Shown here: one piece after another, positions 28,701 to 37,268 of the stretch | How the letters are laid out: each line of letters begins with the position of its first letter | Position numbering within the stretch: position 1 is the first letter of the stretch | Assembly (NCBI GenBank): GCA_013400975.1 | Contig: WBMZ01011673.1 | Span: 62,001 to 126,000, forward strand | DNA: 64,000 nucleotides | Source: Atrichornis clamosus | Lineage: Eukaryota > Chordata > Aves > Passeriformes > Menuridae | Direction of reading: 5' to 3' | The notes under the pieces: generated by a model | Databases searched by the model: none | Seen by the model: the letters and a program-made list of their open reading frames with translations, nothing else | What the model was told of the DNA's origin: nothing | Program-made: the position numbers and the translations under genes

Positions 28701-30231
28701 CAGTCAATGTCAAAAGAGCACAGCTGACATTCTTTTCTTCTGGCAATGCTCTGCAGTTACTGTAAGTAAAAAAGATACATTCACTCCTGTCTCTAGCTGA
28801 ATAATTCAACTTTATCTTTAGATATCAGATAAAGAAAAGCTTGAGCATACTTTTGAGAAAACTGATATTGGTCCTAATGTATGAAGCCACTTCATTTTTC
28901 TCTTTTTTTATTCTTCCTCCTATTTTTCAACCTCAACTATGAAACATAAAACCGACACTCAAACTCTTGAATACTTCTGTCCTTGAAGCACAAATACTCT
29001 GGACAAAAAGCCACCTTCTCCTTTGGCTCTCGGAAGCATAAAGTCAGATTGGCCTGAAGTACCTAAATCCTCACTGGCTGTATAAAAGCAGTAATACTAT
29101 GCATAGTGCCTAAATGTGCAGGTTCACACACAGTCCCTTTAACAACAATTCAGTATCAATTATGGAATTCTCAATGATTCTGAGTACAAAAGAATTCCAG
29201 CAACTCTCACAACATTAAAGCACAAAAAGAAAAAAGATGCTGCAACAAGAGCAGAGTGAGCAAGGGATGCTCAGCACATCAGTATCACAGAATCACAGAA
29301 CTGTTAGGGTTGGAAGGGACGTCTGGAAATCATCCAGTCCAACCCCCCTGCCAAGGCAGGGTCACCTGGAGCAGGTGACACAGGAACGTGTCCAGGTGGG
29401 TCTGGAATGTCTCCGGAGAGGGAGACTCCACAACCTCCCTGGATAGCCTCTTCCAATGCTCTGCCACCCTAATGTAAAGAAGTTCTTCCTCATGTTGAGA
29501 TAGAACTTCTTGTGTTTTAGTTATATATTTAGTATATTAATATATAGATATAGTATCGATATTTGACACAGAAAATGGTACGAAGGGGAATAAATATCAA
29601 GACTAGATATCACCAGTTTTTGGGTATTTTTAAAAATCCAGCAGCCGTAACAGTGCTCGGACAGACACACAGAGCTTGCTTTGAGCCTGATGGGATCTGG
29701 GGCTGCTCTTATCAAAGGCAAAGACCTTTGAGACAGCAAGACCCGGATCGTGCTTTCAGCAGTTTCACTGACAACCTTCACGCACTGAAGGGAGACTCTC
29801 CGAGATCGAGCTGTCATTTTCGAGCGACAACTGCACGAACCCAAACTCAGCGGTAACAGCACCACGCTGCTGGGAGCAATTTCAAAATAAGAAGCAATTG
29901 CAAATAAGGAAATGCTATCTGCATGCACGAATCCAAACTCTGCGGAAACACAGCTCCTGCGGCTGTATCCCAGAAGCAATTTTAAGTGAGGAGTGCGGTC
30001 TCCATGTGTCTCTTCTCATGCAACACGGAGGGCACGCGGTTTTGAAGCGCTAAAAGGAGCGATTAAGCAGCTGCAAGAGGAGTAAAACTAGGAGCCTGTG
30101 AAGAGTTAAAAGGGAAAACACGGCGGGCGCACGGGGGGAGCCCCCGGACCTTGCTCTTGGGGCCGCGCCGCCCCGGGCCGGGCGCTGCCCCCGCGGCCCC
30201 GCGCGCGGGGACCCTTCCTCACCTTGAACAT
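10724..30231 (-). CDS. APOO: APOO: MICOS complex subunit MIC26 / apolipoprotein O, eight coding exons
   Basis: APOO/MIC26 is an inner-mitochondrial-membrane subunit of the MICOS complex, which holds crista junctions together and acts with MIC27 (APOOL) and MIC10. The coding exons on the minus strand are 30231-30223, 26271-26164, 23834-23715, 21015-20961, 19536-19441, 17428-17337, 12011-11907 and 10732-10724. All joins have GT/AG and matching phases. They give 197 codons plus stop; human APOO has 198. Family hallmarks are present: start MFK-VI, an LSLYS/YVE stretch near residues 40-57, ELEE...LRH...EPYT.WCQ (about 58-79), and a glycine-zipper membrane segment in [17 protein letters not shown] (114-130). 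A second hydrophobic segment follows SKIKKLVYP and ends in YYPQQA (131-155), and then LYDW...GYI. The C-terminus is lysine-rich and differs from the mammalian tail. The start overlaps a YY1-type site in a CpG island shared with a divergent promoter. The only soft point is the two-codon last exon. Confidence 0.97.
10733..11906 (-). other. APOO: APOO intron 7
   Basis: Contains a segment at about 11066-11400 richer in GC than its surroundings and open for 107 codons on the plus strand. I recognise no protein and suspect an old insertion. Otherwise featureless. Confidence 0.5.
11907..12011 (-). CDS. APOO: APOO coding exon 7 (residues 161-195)
   Basis: Thirty-five codons in phase 0, with the conserved LYDW and GYI.VE..WK motifs and then a lysine-rich tail ([12 protein letters not shown]). 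The donor is GTAAGA. Reading through the donor would reach a stop within twelve codons, so a retained-intron form would differ only at the last residues. Confidence 0.94.
12012..17336 (-). other. APOO: APOO intron 6
   Basis: This 5.3-kb intron is AT-rich and shows no exon or clear transposon. The notable item is a pyrimidine-rich CTTT repeat at 16931-16988. Confidence 0.55.
16931..16988. repeat. (CTTT)n simple repeat
   Basis: An imperfect run of CTTT/TTTC units on the plus strand, inside APOO intron 6. On the transcribed strand it is purine-rich. Confidence 0.88.
17337..17428 (-). CDS. APOO: APOO coding exon 6 (residues 130-160), second membrane segment
   Basis: Encodes SKIKKLVYP, a hydrophobic glycine-containing stretch and [11 protein letters not shown]. 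The acceptor is AAACAG and the donor GTCAGT. The family motif YYPQQA is intact. Confidence 0.96.
17429..19440 (-). other. APOO: APOO intron 5
   Basis: Contains an LTR-like segment near 17697-17945, listed separately. The remainder is AT-rich without recognisable features. Confidence 0.5.
17697..17945. mobile_element. Possible LTR/ERV fragment
   Basis: A block of higher GC with sharp edges in an AT-rich intron. It has the look of bird ERV LTR sequence: a stretch around 'cctttggacataaactgttgac', a 'gtctgtctgaccctgtcctc' stretch, and 'ggtaccttgccacc' near its end. No terminal repeat or target duplication could be fixed by eye, so family and orientation are open. Confidence 0.3.
19441..19536 (-). 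CDS. APOO: APOO coding exon 5 (residues 98-130), first membrane segment
   Basis: Encodes [17 protein letters not shown] followed by the glycine-spaced membrane helix ending in LFLARG. The acceptor is TTTTCAG and the donor GTAAGT; phase 1 on both sides. The glycines at residues 115, 118, 121 and 124 form the zipper pattern used by MICOS subunits for helix packing. Confidence 0.96.
19537..20960 (-). other. APOO: APOO intron 4
   Basis: Mostly AT-rich. Its middle holds a probable LTR insertion in antisense to APOO, listed separately. Confidence 0.55.
20075..20490 (+). mobile_element. Probable LTR (solo LTR or 3' end of an ERV), plus strand
   Basis: The segment is GC-richer than the intron. It ends like a retroviral R-U5 region: AATAAA at 20413-20418, then a CT-rich stretch, 'ggcttagcctctgg' and a terminal '...gaaccacaca'. 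A 63-codon acidic open frame occupies its first part, perhaps a remnant of internal sequence. It lies antisense to APOO. Ends and target duplication are uncertain. Confidence 0.45.
20961..21015 (-). CDS. APOO: APOO coding exon 4 (residues 80-98)
   Basis: Reads [18 protein letters not shown] and ends in phase 1. The acceptor lies in a long T-run ending TAG; the donor is GTAAAT. It is the helical linker before the membrane segments. Confidence 0.93.
21016..23714 (-). other. APOO: APOO intron 3
   Basis: No exon or transposon identified. Minus-strand open frames of up to 131 codons (22046-22441) show no recognisable domain and no splice context, and are treated as chance. Confidence 0.5.
23715..23834 (-). 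CDS. APOO: APOO coding exon 3 (residues 40-79)
   Basis: Forty codons in phase 0, opening with LSLYSSP after the acceptor ATTCACAG and ending with EPYTAWCQ before the donor GTATAA. A closer acceptor (CTCTCCAG, 20 bases further in) would break the frame. The upstream one was chosen because it keeps phase and restores the conserved LSLYS motif. Confidence 0.94.
23835..26163 (-). other. APOO: APOO intron 2
   Basis: AT-rich, apart from a GC-rich island at about 25055-25275 that is open for 92 codons on the plus strand. I see no protein family in the island. Confidence 0.5.
26164..26271 (-). CDS. APOO: APOO coding exon 2 (residues 4-39)
   Basis: The acceptor TTTCCAG precedes [14 protein letters not shown] and the donor GTAAGT follows KTEE. 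Both ends are in phase 0 (36 codons). It encodes the N-terminal hydrophobic stretch and the VYAA motif seen in APOO family members. Confidence 0.95.
29284..29520 (-). mobile_element. CR1 LINE 3' fragment, minus strand
   Basis: Begins with the reverse complement of the CR1 tail ('atcacagaatcacagaa') and continues 'gggttggaagggac', 'atccagtccaacccccctgcc', and 'gttcttcctcatgttgag'. This is the standard CR1 3' end read in reverse. It is sense with respect to APOO and lies in intron 1. Confidence 0.93.
29833..30005. repeat. Imperfect direct duplication, about 80-90 bp units
   Basis: Unit one starts 'gcacgaacccaaactcagcgg' near 29833 and includes 'gagcaatttcaaaataag'. Unit two starts 'gcacgaatccaaactctgcgg' near 29926 and includes 'agaagcaattttaagtgagg'. 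The two share order and spacing with substitutions, just downstream of the APOO first exon. Confidence 0.6.
30223..30231 (-). CDS. APOO: APOO coding exon 1 (three codons, MFK)
   Basis: The minus strand reads GCCGCCATG then TTC AAG, followed by the donor GTGAGG. The three codons match the known APOO start. The ATG has a strong Kozak context (GCCGCC before it). The exon end is in phase 0. Confidence 0.93.
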
Positions 30232-30237
30232 GGCGGC
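30227..30237 (+). promoter_or_regulatory. APOO: YY1-type site at the APOO start codon
   Basis: The plus strand reads AACATGGCGGC, an exact match to the YY1 consensus AANATGGCGGC. On the minus strand the site contains the APOO initiator ATG. YY1 sites in this position are known at many housekeeping and mitochondrial genes. Confidence 0.6.
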
Positions 30238-30277
30238 GCCGGGCGCGCGGCGACGGAACGATGGCGTCATCGCGCCG

Positions 30278-30285
30278 TGACGTCA
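30278..30285. promoter_or_regulatory. Palindromic CRE (TGACGTCA)
   Basis: A perfect CREB/ATF full site in the 60-base space between the two divergent ATGs. A half-site-like GCGTCAT lies about 15 bases to the left. The palindrome could serve both directions. Confidence 0.65.
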
Positions 30286-30291
30286 CGCACC

Positions 30292-30331
30292 ATGGCCCCG
30301 CCCAGCGCGCGTGTCCTGCCGCGGCCGCTCG
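30292..30331 (+). CDS. Candidate first coding exon of a divergent plus-strand gene
   Basis: The ATG lies in the context CACCATGG, opens MAPPSARVLPRPL and meets a donor-like G|GTGAGG in phase 1. It faces APOO across the CRE. In human, CXorf58 starts in this position and orientation, but thirteen residues do not allow an identification. No phase-compatible second exon was fixed. Confidence 0.25.
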
Positions 30332-30491
30332 GTGAGGAGAGCTGCCCCGATTTTCGTGATGTGCAGGGCGGCAGTGCCGCGTTAGGGCTTATGTGGGACA
30401 AAAGCGAAGTGCCGAAAGGGTCCTTAGACCTGCAGGCATGGCTTAGCGTGCGGCCTTGCAGCCTTTATAGAGAAGATTCGGTTATTTAGAG

Positions 30492-30962
30492 ATCACCGAA
30501 TCAGAGTCACAGAATCACGGAATCAGGTTGGAAAAGACCTCTGAGATCATAGAGTCCAACCTAGGACCGAACACCATCTTATCAACTAGACCATGGCACT
30601 GAGGGCTACTTCCAGTCTTTCCTTAAACACTTCCACGAATGGAACCTCCCACCATCACCTCCCTGGGCAGCCCATTCCAGTGTCTAATCACCCTTTCTGT
30701 GAAGAAATTCCTCCTAATGTCCAACCTAAACCTCTCCTGGCACAGCTTAAGACTGTGTCCTCTCACCCTGTCACTTGTTACTGGGAGAAGAGCTCGACCC
30801 CCACCTGGCTGCCCTCTCCTTTCAGGGAACTCTAGAGACTAATAATGTCTACCCTGAGCCTCCTTTTCTCCAGGCTAAACATCCCCAGCTCCCTCAACCA
30901 CTCCTCACAGAACTTGTTCTGCAGACCCTTCACCAGCTCCACTGCCCTTCTTTCCCACTGCC
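30492..30962 (-). mobile_element. CR1 LINE 3' fragment, minus strand, well preserved
   Basis: Starts with the reversed tail ('agagtcacagaatcacgg') and runs through standard CR1 phrases in reverse: 'ttggaaaagacctctgagatc', 'cattccagtgtctaatcacc', 'gaagaaattcctcctaatgtcc' and 'tttctccaggctaaac'. It is about 470 bases long and cut at its right end by the ERVL-type insertion. Open frames here are shadows. Confidence 0.95.
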
Positions 30963-30981
30963 AGTATAATTTGGATGGGTA

Positions 30982-31265
30982 TGCTGGTTTTGGCTGGGGT
31001 AGAGTTAATTTTCTTTACAGTGGCTGCTATGGGGCTGTGTTTTGCATTTGTGCTGAACACTAGGTTGATAATATAGAGATGTTTTTGTTATTGCTGAGCT
31101 GGGCTTACACAGAGCCAAGGCCTTTTCTGCTTTTCCTACTGCCAAACTGGCAAGGAGTCTGGGGGTGCCTGGGAGGTTGGGAGGAGACACATTGGGAACA
31201 GGTGACCCCGAGTGACCAAAGGGATATTCCAGACCATATGGCATCATGCTCAGTATATAAACTAC
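30982..31265 (+). mobile_element. ERVL-type LTR arm, plus orientation
   Basis: Begins 'tgctggttttggctggggta', the terminal sequence of a very common bird ERVL-like LTR, and ends near 'gctcagtatataaact', which looks like the U3 TATA box. It forms the left arm of an inverted pair with 31566-31849. Confidence 0.75.
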
Positions 31266-31565
31266 CCTGGGTTTAAGCCCAGCTGGCAACTAAGCCCCAC
31301 ACAGCCACTCGCTCACTGTCCCACCAGTGGGATTGGGGAGGAAATTGGAAGGGTAAAAGCTAGAGAACTCATGGCTTGAAGACAGTTTAATAGGGAAAGC
31401 AAAAGCCAGGCAAAGCAAAACAAAACAAGGGATTAATTTACTGCTATCAATGTTTGGGCAGGTGTTCAGCCATCTCCAGGACAGCAGGGCCCCATCACAG
31501 CAACGGAGTCTTGGGACAACAAACACCATCACTCCAAACATTCCCCCTTGCTTCTCCTTCCTTCT
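31266..31565. mobile_element. Spacer between inverted LTR arms, probably same element
   Basis: Contains 'ccacacagccactcgctcactg' and 'gacagtttaatagggaaagc', then 'caggtgttcagccatctccagg' and 'ccatcactccaaac'. From memory these accompany the same bird ERVL-type LTR. No coding capacity. Confidence 0.55.
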
Positions 31566-31849
31566 ACTTTACATACTGAGCATGATGCCATATGGTCTGG
31601 AATATCCCTTAGGTCAGTTGAGGTCACCTGTCCCACATCTGTCTCCTCCCAGCCTTCCAAGAACCCCCAGCTTCCTCACCAGCTTGGCAGTAGGAAAAGC
31701 AGAATAGGCCTTGACTCTGTGTAAGGCCTTGACCCAGCAATAACAAAAACATTTCTGTATTATCAACCCAGTGTTCAGCACAAATCCAATACACAGCCCC
31801 ATAGCAGCCACTGTATAGAAAATTAACTTTACCCCAGCCAAAACCAGCA
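31566..31849 (-). mobile_element. ERVL-type LTR arm, minus orientation
   Basis: The reverse complement aligns over its whole length with 30982-31265, with scattered substitutions, ending in 'ccaaaaccagca'. Together the arms could form a long hairpin. Confidence 0.75.
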
Positions 31850-32230
31850 CAATTGGGCTAATGTATGGATAGGGTTCTGTGCCTTTCTAATCTCATTGAA
31901 TTGAAGAAAACCCCCAACAAACAACTACCCTTTTCTCAGTATTTTTACACTCCTTGGTCTCTGCATCCCCTATGGCATCTCCCAACTCACTTCAGCGAGT
32001 TGGACAGGTGCAAGTGTTTTCTGCTCACATATGCAGCCAGGAAGGGTCTTGTATGCATCCCATGGTGTCTGACTTGTTACTGAGTGGGAGATGAATATCA
32101 GAAATGAGGAGTGCTCCATTCCTGTCAGATGATGGACTTGGAACAGGCTGCCCAGGGAGGTGGTGGAGTCACCACCCCTGGAGGTGTTAGAGAAACACTG
32201 TTTCTTGAAAACAGTTAATATTGATTTTAG
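31850..32230. other. Unassigned spacer with a small CR1-like scrap
   Basis: About 32130-32192 on the plus strand matches the CR1 phrase 'ggaacaggctgcccaggga' and what follows it. The rest is not recognised. Confidence 0.5.
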
Positions 32231-32360
32231 AATATGAAGAATAGCACCCCATTAGTCCTGGAGAACATTGTTAAAAGAATTTCAAGGCAAAGGGTAAAGC
32301 ACCTGAAGAACATGATAGCAAGCAGTTCATCAGGAACAGTACTGTGGAAAGACAGACGAG
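32231..32360 (+). CDS. Candidate exon A of an unrecognised plus-strand gene
   Basis: A 130-base open segment sits between an acceptor-like GATTTTAG and a donor-like GTATGC, in at phase 0 and out at phase 1. An ATG lies four bases in (32234). The peptide begins MKNSTPLVLENIVKRISRQR and is rich in Lys, Arg and Ser. The same frame stays open into a following segment at 32462, after a good acceptor (CTCTTTACAG), that ends at a stop. I recognise no family. Such a segment can occur by chance in this much DNA. It is listed because it chains in phase with 34819-34880 and then 36356-36475. Confidence 0.2.
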
Positions 32361-34818
32361 GTATGCACCCTCGCGCCACCTTACATTTTCTTTGTGATGC
32401 TAATTTTTGTTGCCCCCTCTTAAATAAGATTCCTACGTTTCTTTACTGCTGTCTCTTTACAGACCCGGCCGAAGCAGCTATAGCAGGAACAAGTGTTTTC
32501 TAGACTAAAGGGGATGTTTAAGCACTGCACTGCAGAACTGGGCAATGCTTCTCAACAGGCAAGTTAATGGGACAGCAGAAATACCATGAACAAATGGTAC
32601 GAGATGAGCTTCAGCACCCACAGACAAAAATGATATTTTAGTATGGATTTGGTTATAAAGATTCCCTCTTTAGCATGGAACAGTTTTACCTAAAATGCAC
32701 CAAAGTGACCAATGAGTGAAAAGCACCAATAGGTCTCTTTCTCCATTGCACTGTGCTTTGCACAATCCATTATATTTGTGGAATATAAGCACCAGCATGA
32801 GGCAAATTCTAATGGGAAACCAATTTTGCAGCATTTTGTGGAGGTTTTGTGACAATGTGAAGTGACAGGGTAGTTTAGAAAGCAGTTGCATTTTTGGATG
32901 CATTTTTTTAATTCTCAAGGAGTTTGAGAAAGAAAATATTCAAAGCTCAAAACTACAGGAGAGCCCACAAGAGGAGTGATGACATAGAGGTGAGTAACAG
33001 CACTTGCTCTGCTTAGTTCTCAACCAAAGCTAAGTCACAGGCCCTGGGTAGGATCAACTGTTCCTCAATTATGCAGAGGACAGGCATAATAATATTTCAA
33101 ATACATGCTAAGTTTGGTACATGAACAGTAAAGAAAATTCCAGTTGTTTCTGGACATACAATGGTGCGTATGTTACAAATACATTTTGTTTGTGATCAAT
33201 TTATAAATAGTGGCTATACAGCAACCTTAGCAACAATTATGTAACACAGATATAAATATCTGAAGAACAGATGGTCCTCTCAAAAATTTTTAATCCTAAT
33301 AATTTTAATATCTCAGGCATCTCCAGTGCATTTTTTTTGTTAATGTGGAAATTAATCTTTAAGATCATTGATATGACTGATTTAAATAAATGAGAAAACC
33401 TTTGTAGAGAAGAGCAATACAAATATATTAGCTTTCATGTAGGTATATTGTTCTCTTATGCTGGATGAGGTTGTCTCTGCAAAATTTCCTTCAGACAAGG
33501 ATAATATATGCCATAATGGATTATGCACAGTCCAAAACACTGTCAGGCAGGCTTAAAAAGGAGCTGAAGTTTCTGCCGCTGAGGCCACAGAATAAAGAGC
33601 TTTGGCATGATTGACTCCTGGCTGTTTCTAATGTAAGAACCTCTACCAAATTTCAGTTTTATTTTGCATTGCAGTATTTTTCCCTCTCCTTGGTAATTGG
33701 CTTTACTAAACATTTGTGAAAGACATATTTCCTTTAAAAAGCTGCAGCTCAGAGAAGCTTGAAAATGTCACCACAGTTCATAAACTAGGTCAGCACAGGC
33801 AGAAATACAATTTAAGAAACTTGATCTCTAATCCTCTGCCTTGGCCATTATGGTCTGAGCTTTCATAATGTTGTATTAGATTGCTTGTTTATGGTTTATT
33901 TTTTGGTCAGGAAAATAAGATCAGTCCTTTATTAGCAATACAGTTACAGTTCTTTGCCACAGATTTATAAGAATCTTAAATTATTGTTAATGAATGTTAA
34001 GAATTGTTAAAATGTGAGTTTGTAACATCTGCTCATTAAATATCAAGGAAGTTACCTACTGACACTGATCATTGGAAAACTTTATAATTCTGAAAGGCTG
34101 GTTTATTTTGATGTTCTTTATGGTAAATCTTATTGCATATTAAAACAAACAAAAAACCCCAACACGCTCCATGTTTTTCCATGCACCTTTTTTCGTTTAA
34201 ACAAATGATTTTTAAAAATACCATGACTTGCCACTACAGTTTTGCCAGCCTGTTTAGAATTGATTTTTGATGCCTTTATAAAATAAACTGTTATTCTGCC
34301 TCTTACAGCTTTTTGTTGTGTTTTAAGTTGAAAGAATGCTGTTTGGCAGATCTCTCCTCAAGTTCGTTTGAAAATACATAGTTAACAGAAAATACATAAC
34401 CCCAAGGGCTTCAGTAAACTCAATCTCCAGTTGTTAAGCAGCTTCACCTAACACTGTGAGCCTGGCGCTCTAAATTCTCCACACAAAGCAGTCGGAGGGG
34501 ACATGTCAGGTACACAGCTTTTCTAGGTTGGCCTCCAAAGCACACGGTCCATTTCTCAAGTTCCTGTCACTTTTAGCACATATTTGTTAAGCAGCTTATT
34601 GAACTGGCTTTTATAGGGGTGCGTGATGATGCACCTTTCACTGTGCCTTTGTGAAGGGGGAGTAGTTTATGTATCTCTAAGAATGCTCTTTCATCCATTC
34701 TACTTTAATCACTTCCTACATTGAAAAAACAAGGGAAATTGAACAGATTTTTATATTTAATGATGCTGTTTATTTAGAGTGAAACTTACCTTGTGCTTTT
34801 TCTTTTCATACTTAAAAG

Positions 34819-34880
34819 TGGGTCGTTTGTCAGAGACACTCTATCGGCAGCTACGAGGTCTGAAGTCACACATTCAGAAA
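34819..34880 (+). CDS. Candidate exon B of the same unrecognised gene
   Basis: 62 bases between a weak acceptor (TTAAAAG) and a donor GTAAAT. In at phase 1, joining exon A, and out at phase 0. It would encode GRLSETLYRQLRGLKSHIQK, an amphipathic helical-looking peptide. Confidence 0.18.
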
Positions 34881-36355
34881 GTAAATTGAGTGTTAAGGAC
34901 AGATGCCATTGCAGAGCTATTTGTGCTTTCCCACTGACCTACCTTTAACTGCAGCAAGGTCTTTATTGCATTCACATCTGGGGTAAAGCAGGACTTGAAT
35001 TTCAGCACCTATTGCTCACCAGCTTTGTCACATTTTGACAGCATCCAAAATACCCTCAGTGCTTTCCAAATAAAGATCCTTTAATCTAAGACAGGGACAG
35101 GTACAAAAGAGAAAAGTATCATGCAAAAACCCTAGTGTAATCCAACTGCACATATTTTCACTTTTGATATTACCATGGTTAAAAACTCAAACGTTCCTTC
35201 CCTAATTCAAATCCTTGGCTTCTCGCTGCAGTCACCAGCAGCTCTGGTTCCACATTTTTCCATTACTCCTTCCAGCTGCAATGAATAATTCTTCTGTTAA
35301 CAAGCTGTTGATGCCACCAACAGAGATGTGTGGATTGCCTACTAAAGCACAGGTACAGGCTATCAGCAGCAGTGAGAACACAAACACCTTGTTGATGCCC
35401 TTAAGCACCCATCACAACAAAGTCCAACTCCTTTCAAAATTCAAATGCACCGCAGATTTCAGTCGAACAGGATACATTTTGGAAATCAACTGAAACTAAA
35501 CGGGGAAAGGTCTTGAATCTGTTGCCAGTCTCTACAAATTTTGCACGTTAAATTTTTTTACCTTAAAAAATTATTTTCACAGTAATCTTTCTTAGCAAGA
35601 TGATGTGAAGAGCTTTACCTCATTTACCTATAAATGTGTTGATTTACATCTCTTCATAAATATACATGCATATTAAACATAGGCATTATTTAACTAAATG
35701 GCAGTTTCTAGGTCTACAAAATAATTTTCAGTTAAAGGTACACATTCCTTCTGGAAGCAAAATGCCCCTTCTGGGACATAACCCGGTTCCTGTGCAGAGT
35801 ACTCATTTGCCATAAAGTTGTTCTATAGTTCCTTGCTCTTTGGTACCATGGCATTTGTCCAGGCTGAGTTTGCACCTTTGCATTCCTTTGCCTCCTATTC
35901 AATAAAACCCATCATGTCTGGTACCTTCCACTACTGCTTCCTTTCTGGGAGCATTTTCCACAAAGCAGCAACACCCACACTTACACATGCTTAATCCTGA
36001 AGTGTGTTTAGGAAACTCTAGGGCACATTTCAGGGGTCTCTCACAATCACTAATAAAAACTGTCAAGGGCTGTGGCTGGCATGCTCGCAGCTCACGGTGC
36101 AGGAACCGAAGGGGCACAGGGTGGTGGTGCCCACACTGACACCATCTTTACCTTCAACTGCTGCCATCCAGCACAGCATTTGAATCGACCTCCTCAGGCT
36201 CGTACATTGCTACAGTATGGTGCTGGCACACGTAAAAAAACAATGCCTTAGCTTGCTTTGGCTGTTGTAGAGATGAGAAAAATGTCCCATTTCTCAACTG
36301 TGACCGAATAGGTTCTTACTCCTGTCTGCACGTAACAATGCAGGGTATTTTACAG

Positions 36356-36475
36356 GCCCAGAAACTGGGTGTTAAAATAGGAGGAACTTCACTGAACATC
36401 AAGAGTTGGCAATTTCATGAATTGAAAAGCCTGGGGGATCAATCCATTGTTACAGAAAATAGGAATATGAAGCAG
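36356..36475 (+). CDS. Candidate exon C of the same unrecognised gene
   Basis: Exactly 40 codons between acceptor TATTTTACAG and donor GTAGAT, phase 0 on both sides. It begins AQKLGVKIGG and ends ENRNMKQ. Of the candidate exons, this has one of the better splice contexts. Confidence 0.22.
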
Positions 36476-36626
36476 GTAGATTGTATGTCTGGTTCCAGAC
36501 GTTATCTCTGGAGGATACTGGATGATTTCCATCCATAGCAAATGAATAAATCATCAAAAGTTAAGGTGCTGGAAAATTGCTAACCCTTCCAGCCACTTTA
36601 ATGTGTTCTGCATTGCTTTGAACAAG

Positions 36627-36698
36627 GCTGCAGATCTGAAAGCAGATCTCTGTGGCTTCCTACACCAGTTTAACAAGTTTAGCAAAACATACATTCTT
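36627..36698 (+). CDS. Candidate exon D of the same unrecognised gene
   Basis: 24 codons beginning AADLKADLCGFLHQF, phase 0 on both sides. The acceptor (TTTGAACAAG) and donor (GTAATT) are mediocre. The intron from candidate exon C would be only about 150 bases. Confidence 0.15.
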
Positions 36699-37103
36699 GT
36701 AATTAATTTTTACCATGGGAAAAATAAAAATCTCTGCACAGCAAAGCTAGGACAAAACTGAAACTGAGAAACTTGATCACTTTGTAAGGTTAATAACTTC
36801 TACAGAGTACAGTTGGTTATTATTTGGCTGTTAACAATTTTGTACCAAGATTTCCTTGGCTGAGGTATTTAGTTTATTTAACTTATGTAGAGGTCACTCT
36901 CACTCCCCTTGTTTTCAGAGAACAGCACTGAGCCAAAATCCAGCTCTTTCAGAAAACAGCTAAAACACTTCTAAAAAGGTTGTTAATTGGATCAGTTCCC
37001 AGCTTTAAAAGTCTTAAAGCTAAAGTTCAGTTAATTATCAACTAAAAGCTACAGTTCAGTTAATTATCATCACTTTTTTTTCTGACTACATAATGCTTTT
37101 CAG

Positions 37104-37268
37104 ACTTTTGGATAATCTGTCAGGAGAAAAAGTGAAGGAAAAGTTATTACTTGACAGTAACTTCCTGACTGCAATAAATGAACTCCACAAGAAGAAATAT
37201 ACAAATAAAAAACCCACTTTCCCCTCTGAAATGTCTTCTGAAACTTTTTTATTTTGGATGTCATTATA
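37104..37268 (+). CDS. Candidate exon E of an unrecognised plus-strand gene
   Basis: 165 bases between a good acceptor (TGCTTTTCAG) and a strong donor (GTAAGT), in and out at phase 2. The peptide starts LLDNLSGEKVKEKLLLDSNF and is charged and leucine-rich, as in coiled coils. It does not join candidate exon D in phase, so an intermediate exon or a different gene model would be needed. Confidence 0.22.

Larger units (their letters stand above)
26272..30222 (-). other. APOO: APOO intron 1
   Basis: Contains a GC-richer block at about 27065-27570, a CR1 fragment at 29284-29520, and an imperfect direct duplication at about 29833-30005 close to the promoter. The rest is AT-rich and unremarkable. 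Confidence 0.55.
30040..30365. promoter_or_regulatory. APOO: CpG island and bidirectional promoter of APOO
   Basis: This GC-rich, CpG-dense block covers the APOO first exon. Minus-strand APOO starts at 30231, and a plus-strand ATG in an optimal Kozak context lies at 30292, only 60 bases away. Between them is a full CRE palindrome. No TATA box was seen. In human, APOO and CXorf58 are divergent neighbours, so a shared promoter is plausible. Confidence 0.75.

Noticed and set aside
29521..29979. A 152-codon minus-strand ORF between a CR1 and the APOO promoter
   Set aside because: It spans the AT-rich edge next to the CR1 and part of the local duplication, so its length is composite. No family motif, and an adjacent plus-strand frame is equally open.
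30593..31850. A cluster of 64-94 codon ORFs on both strands
   Set aside because: All fall within the CR1 fragment or the LTR arms and spacer; none is a host gene.
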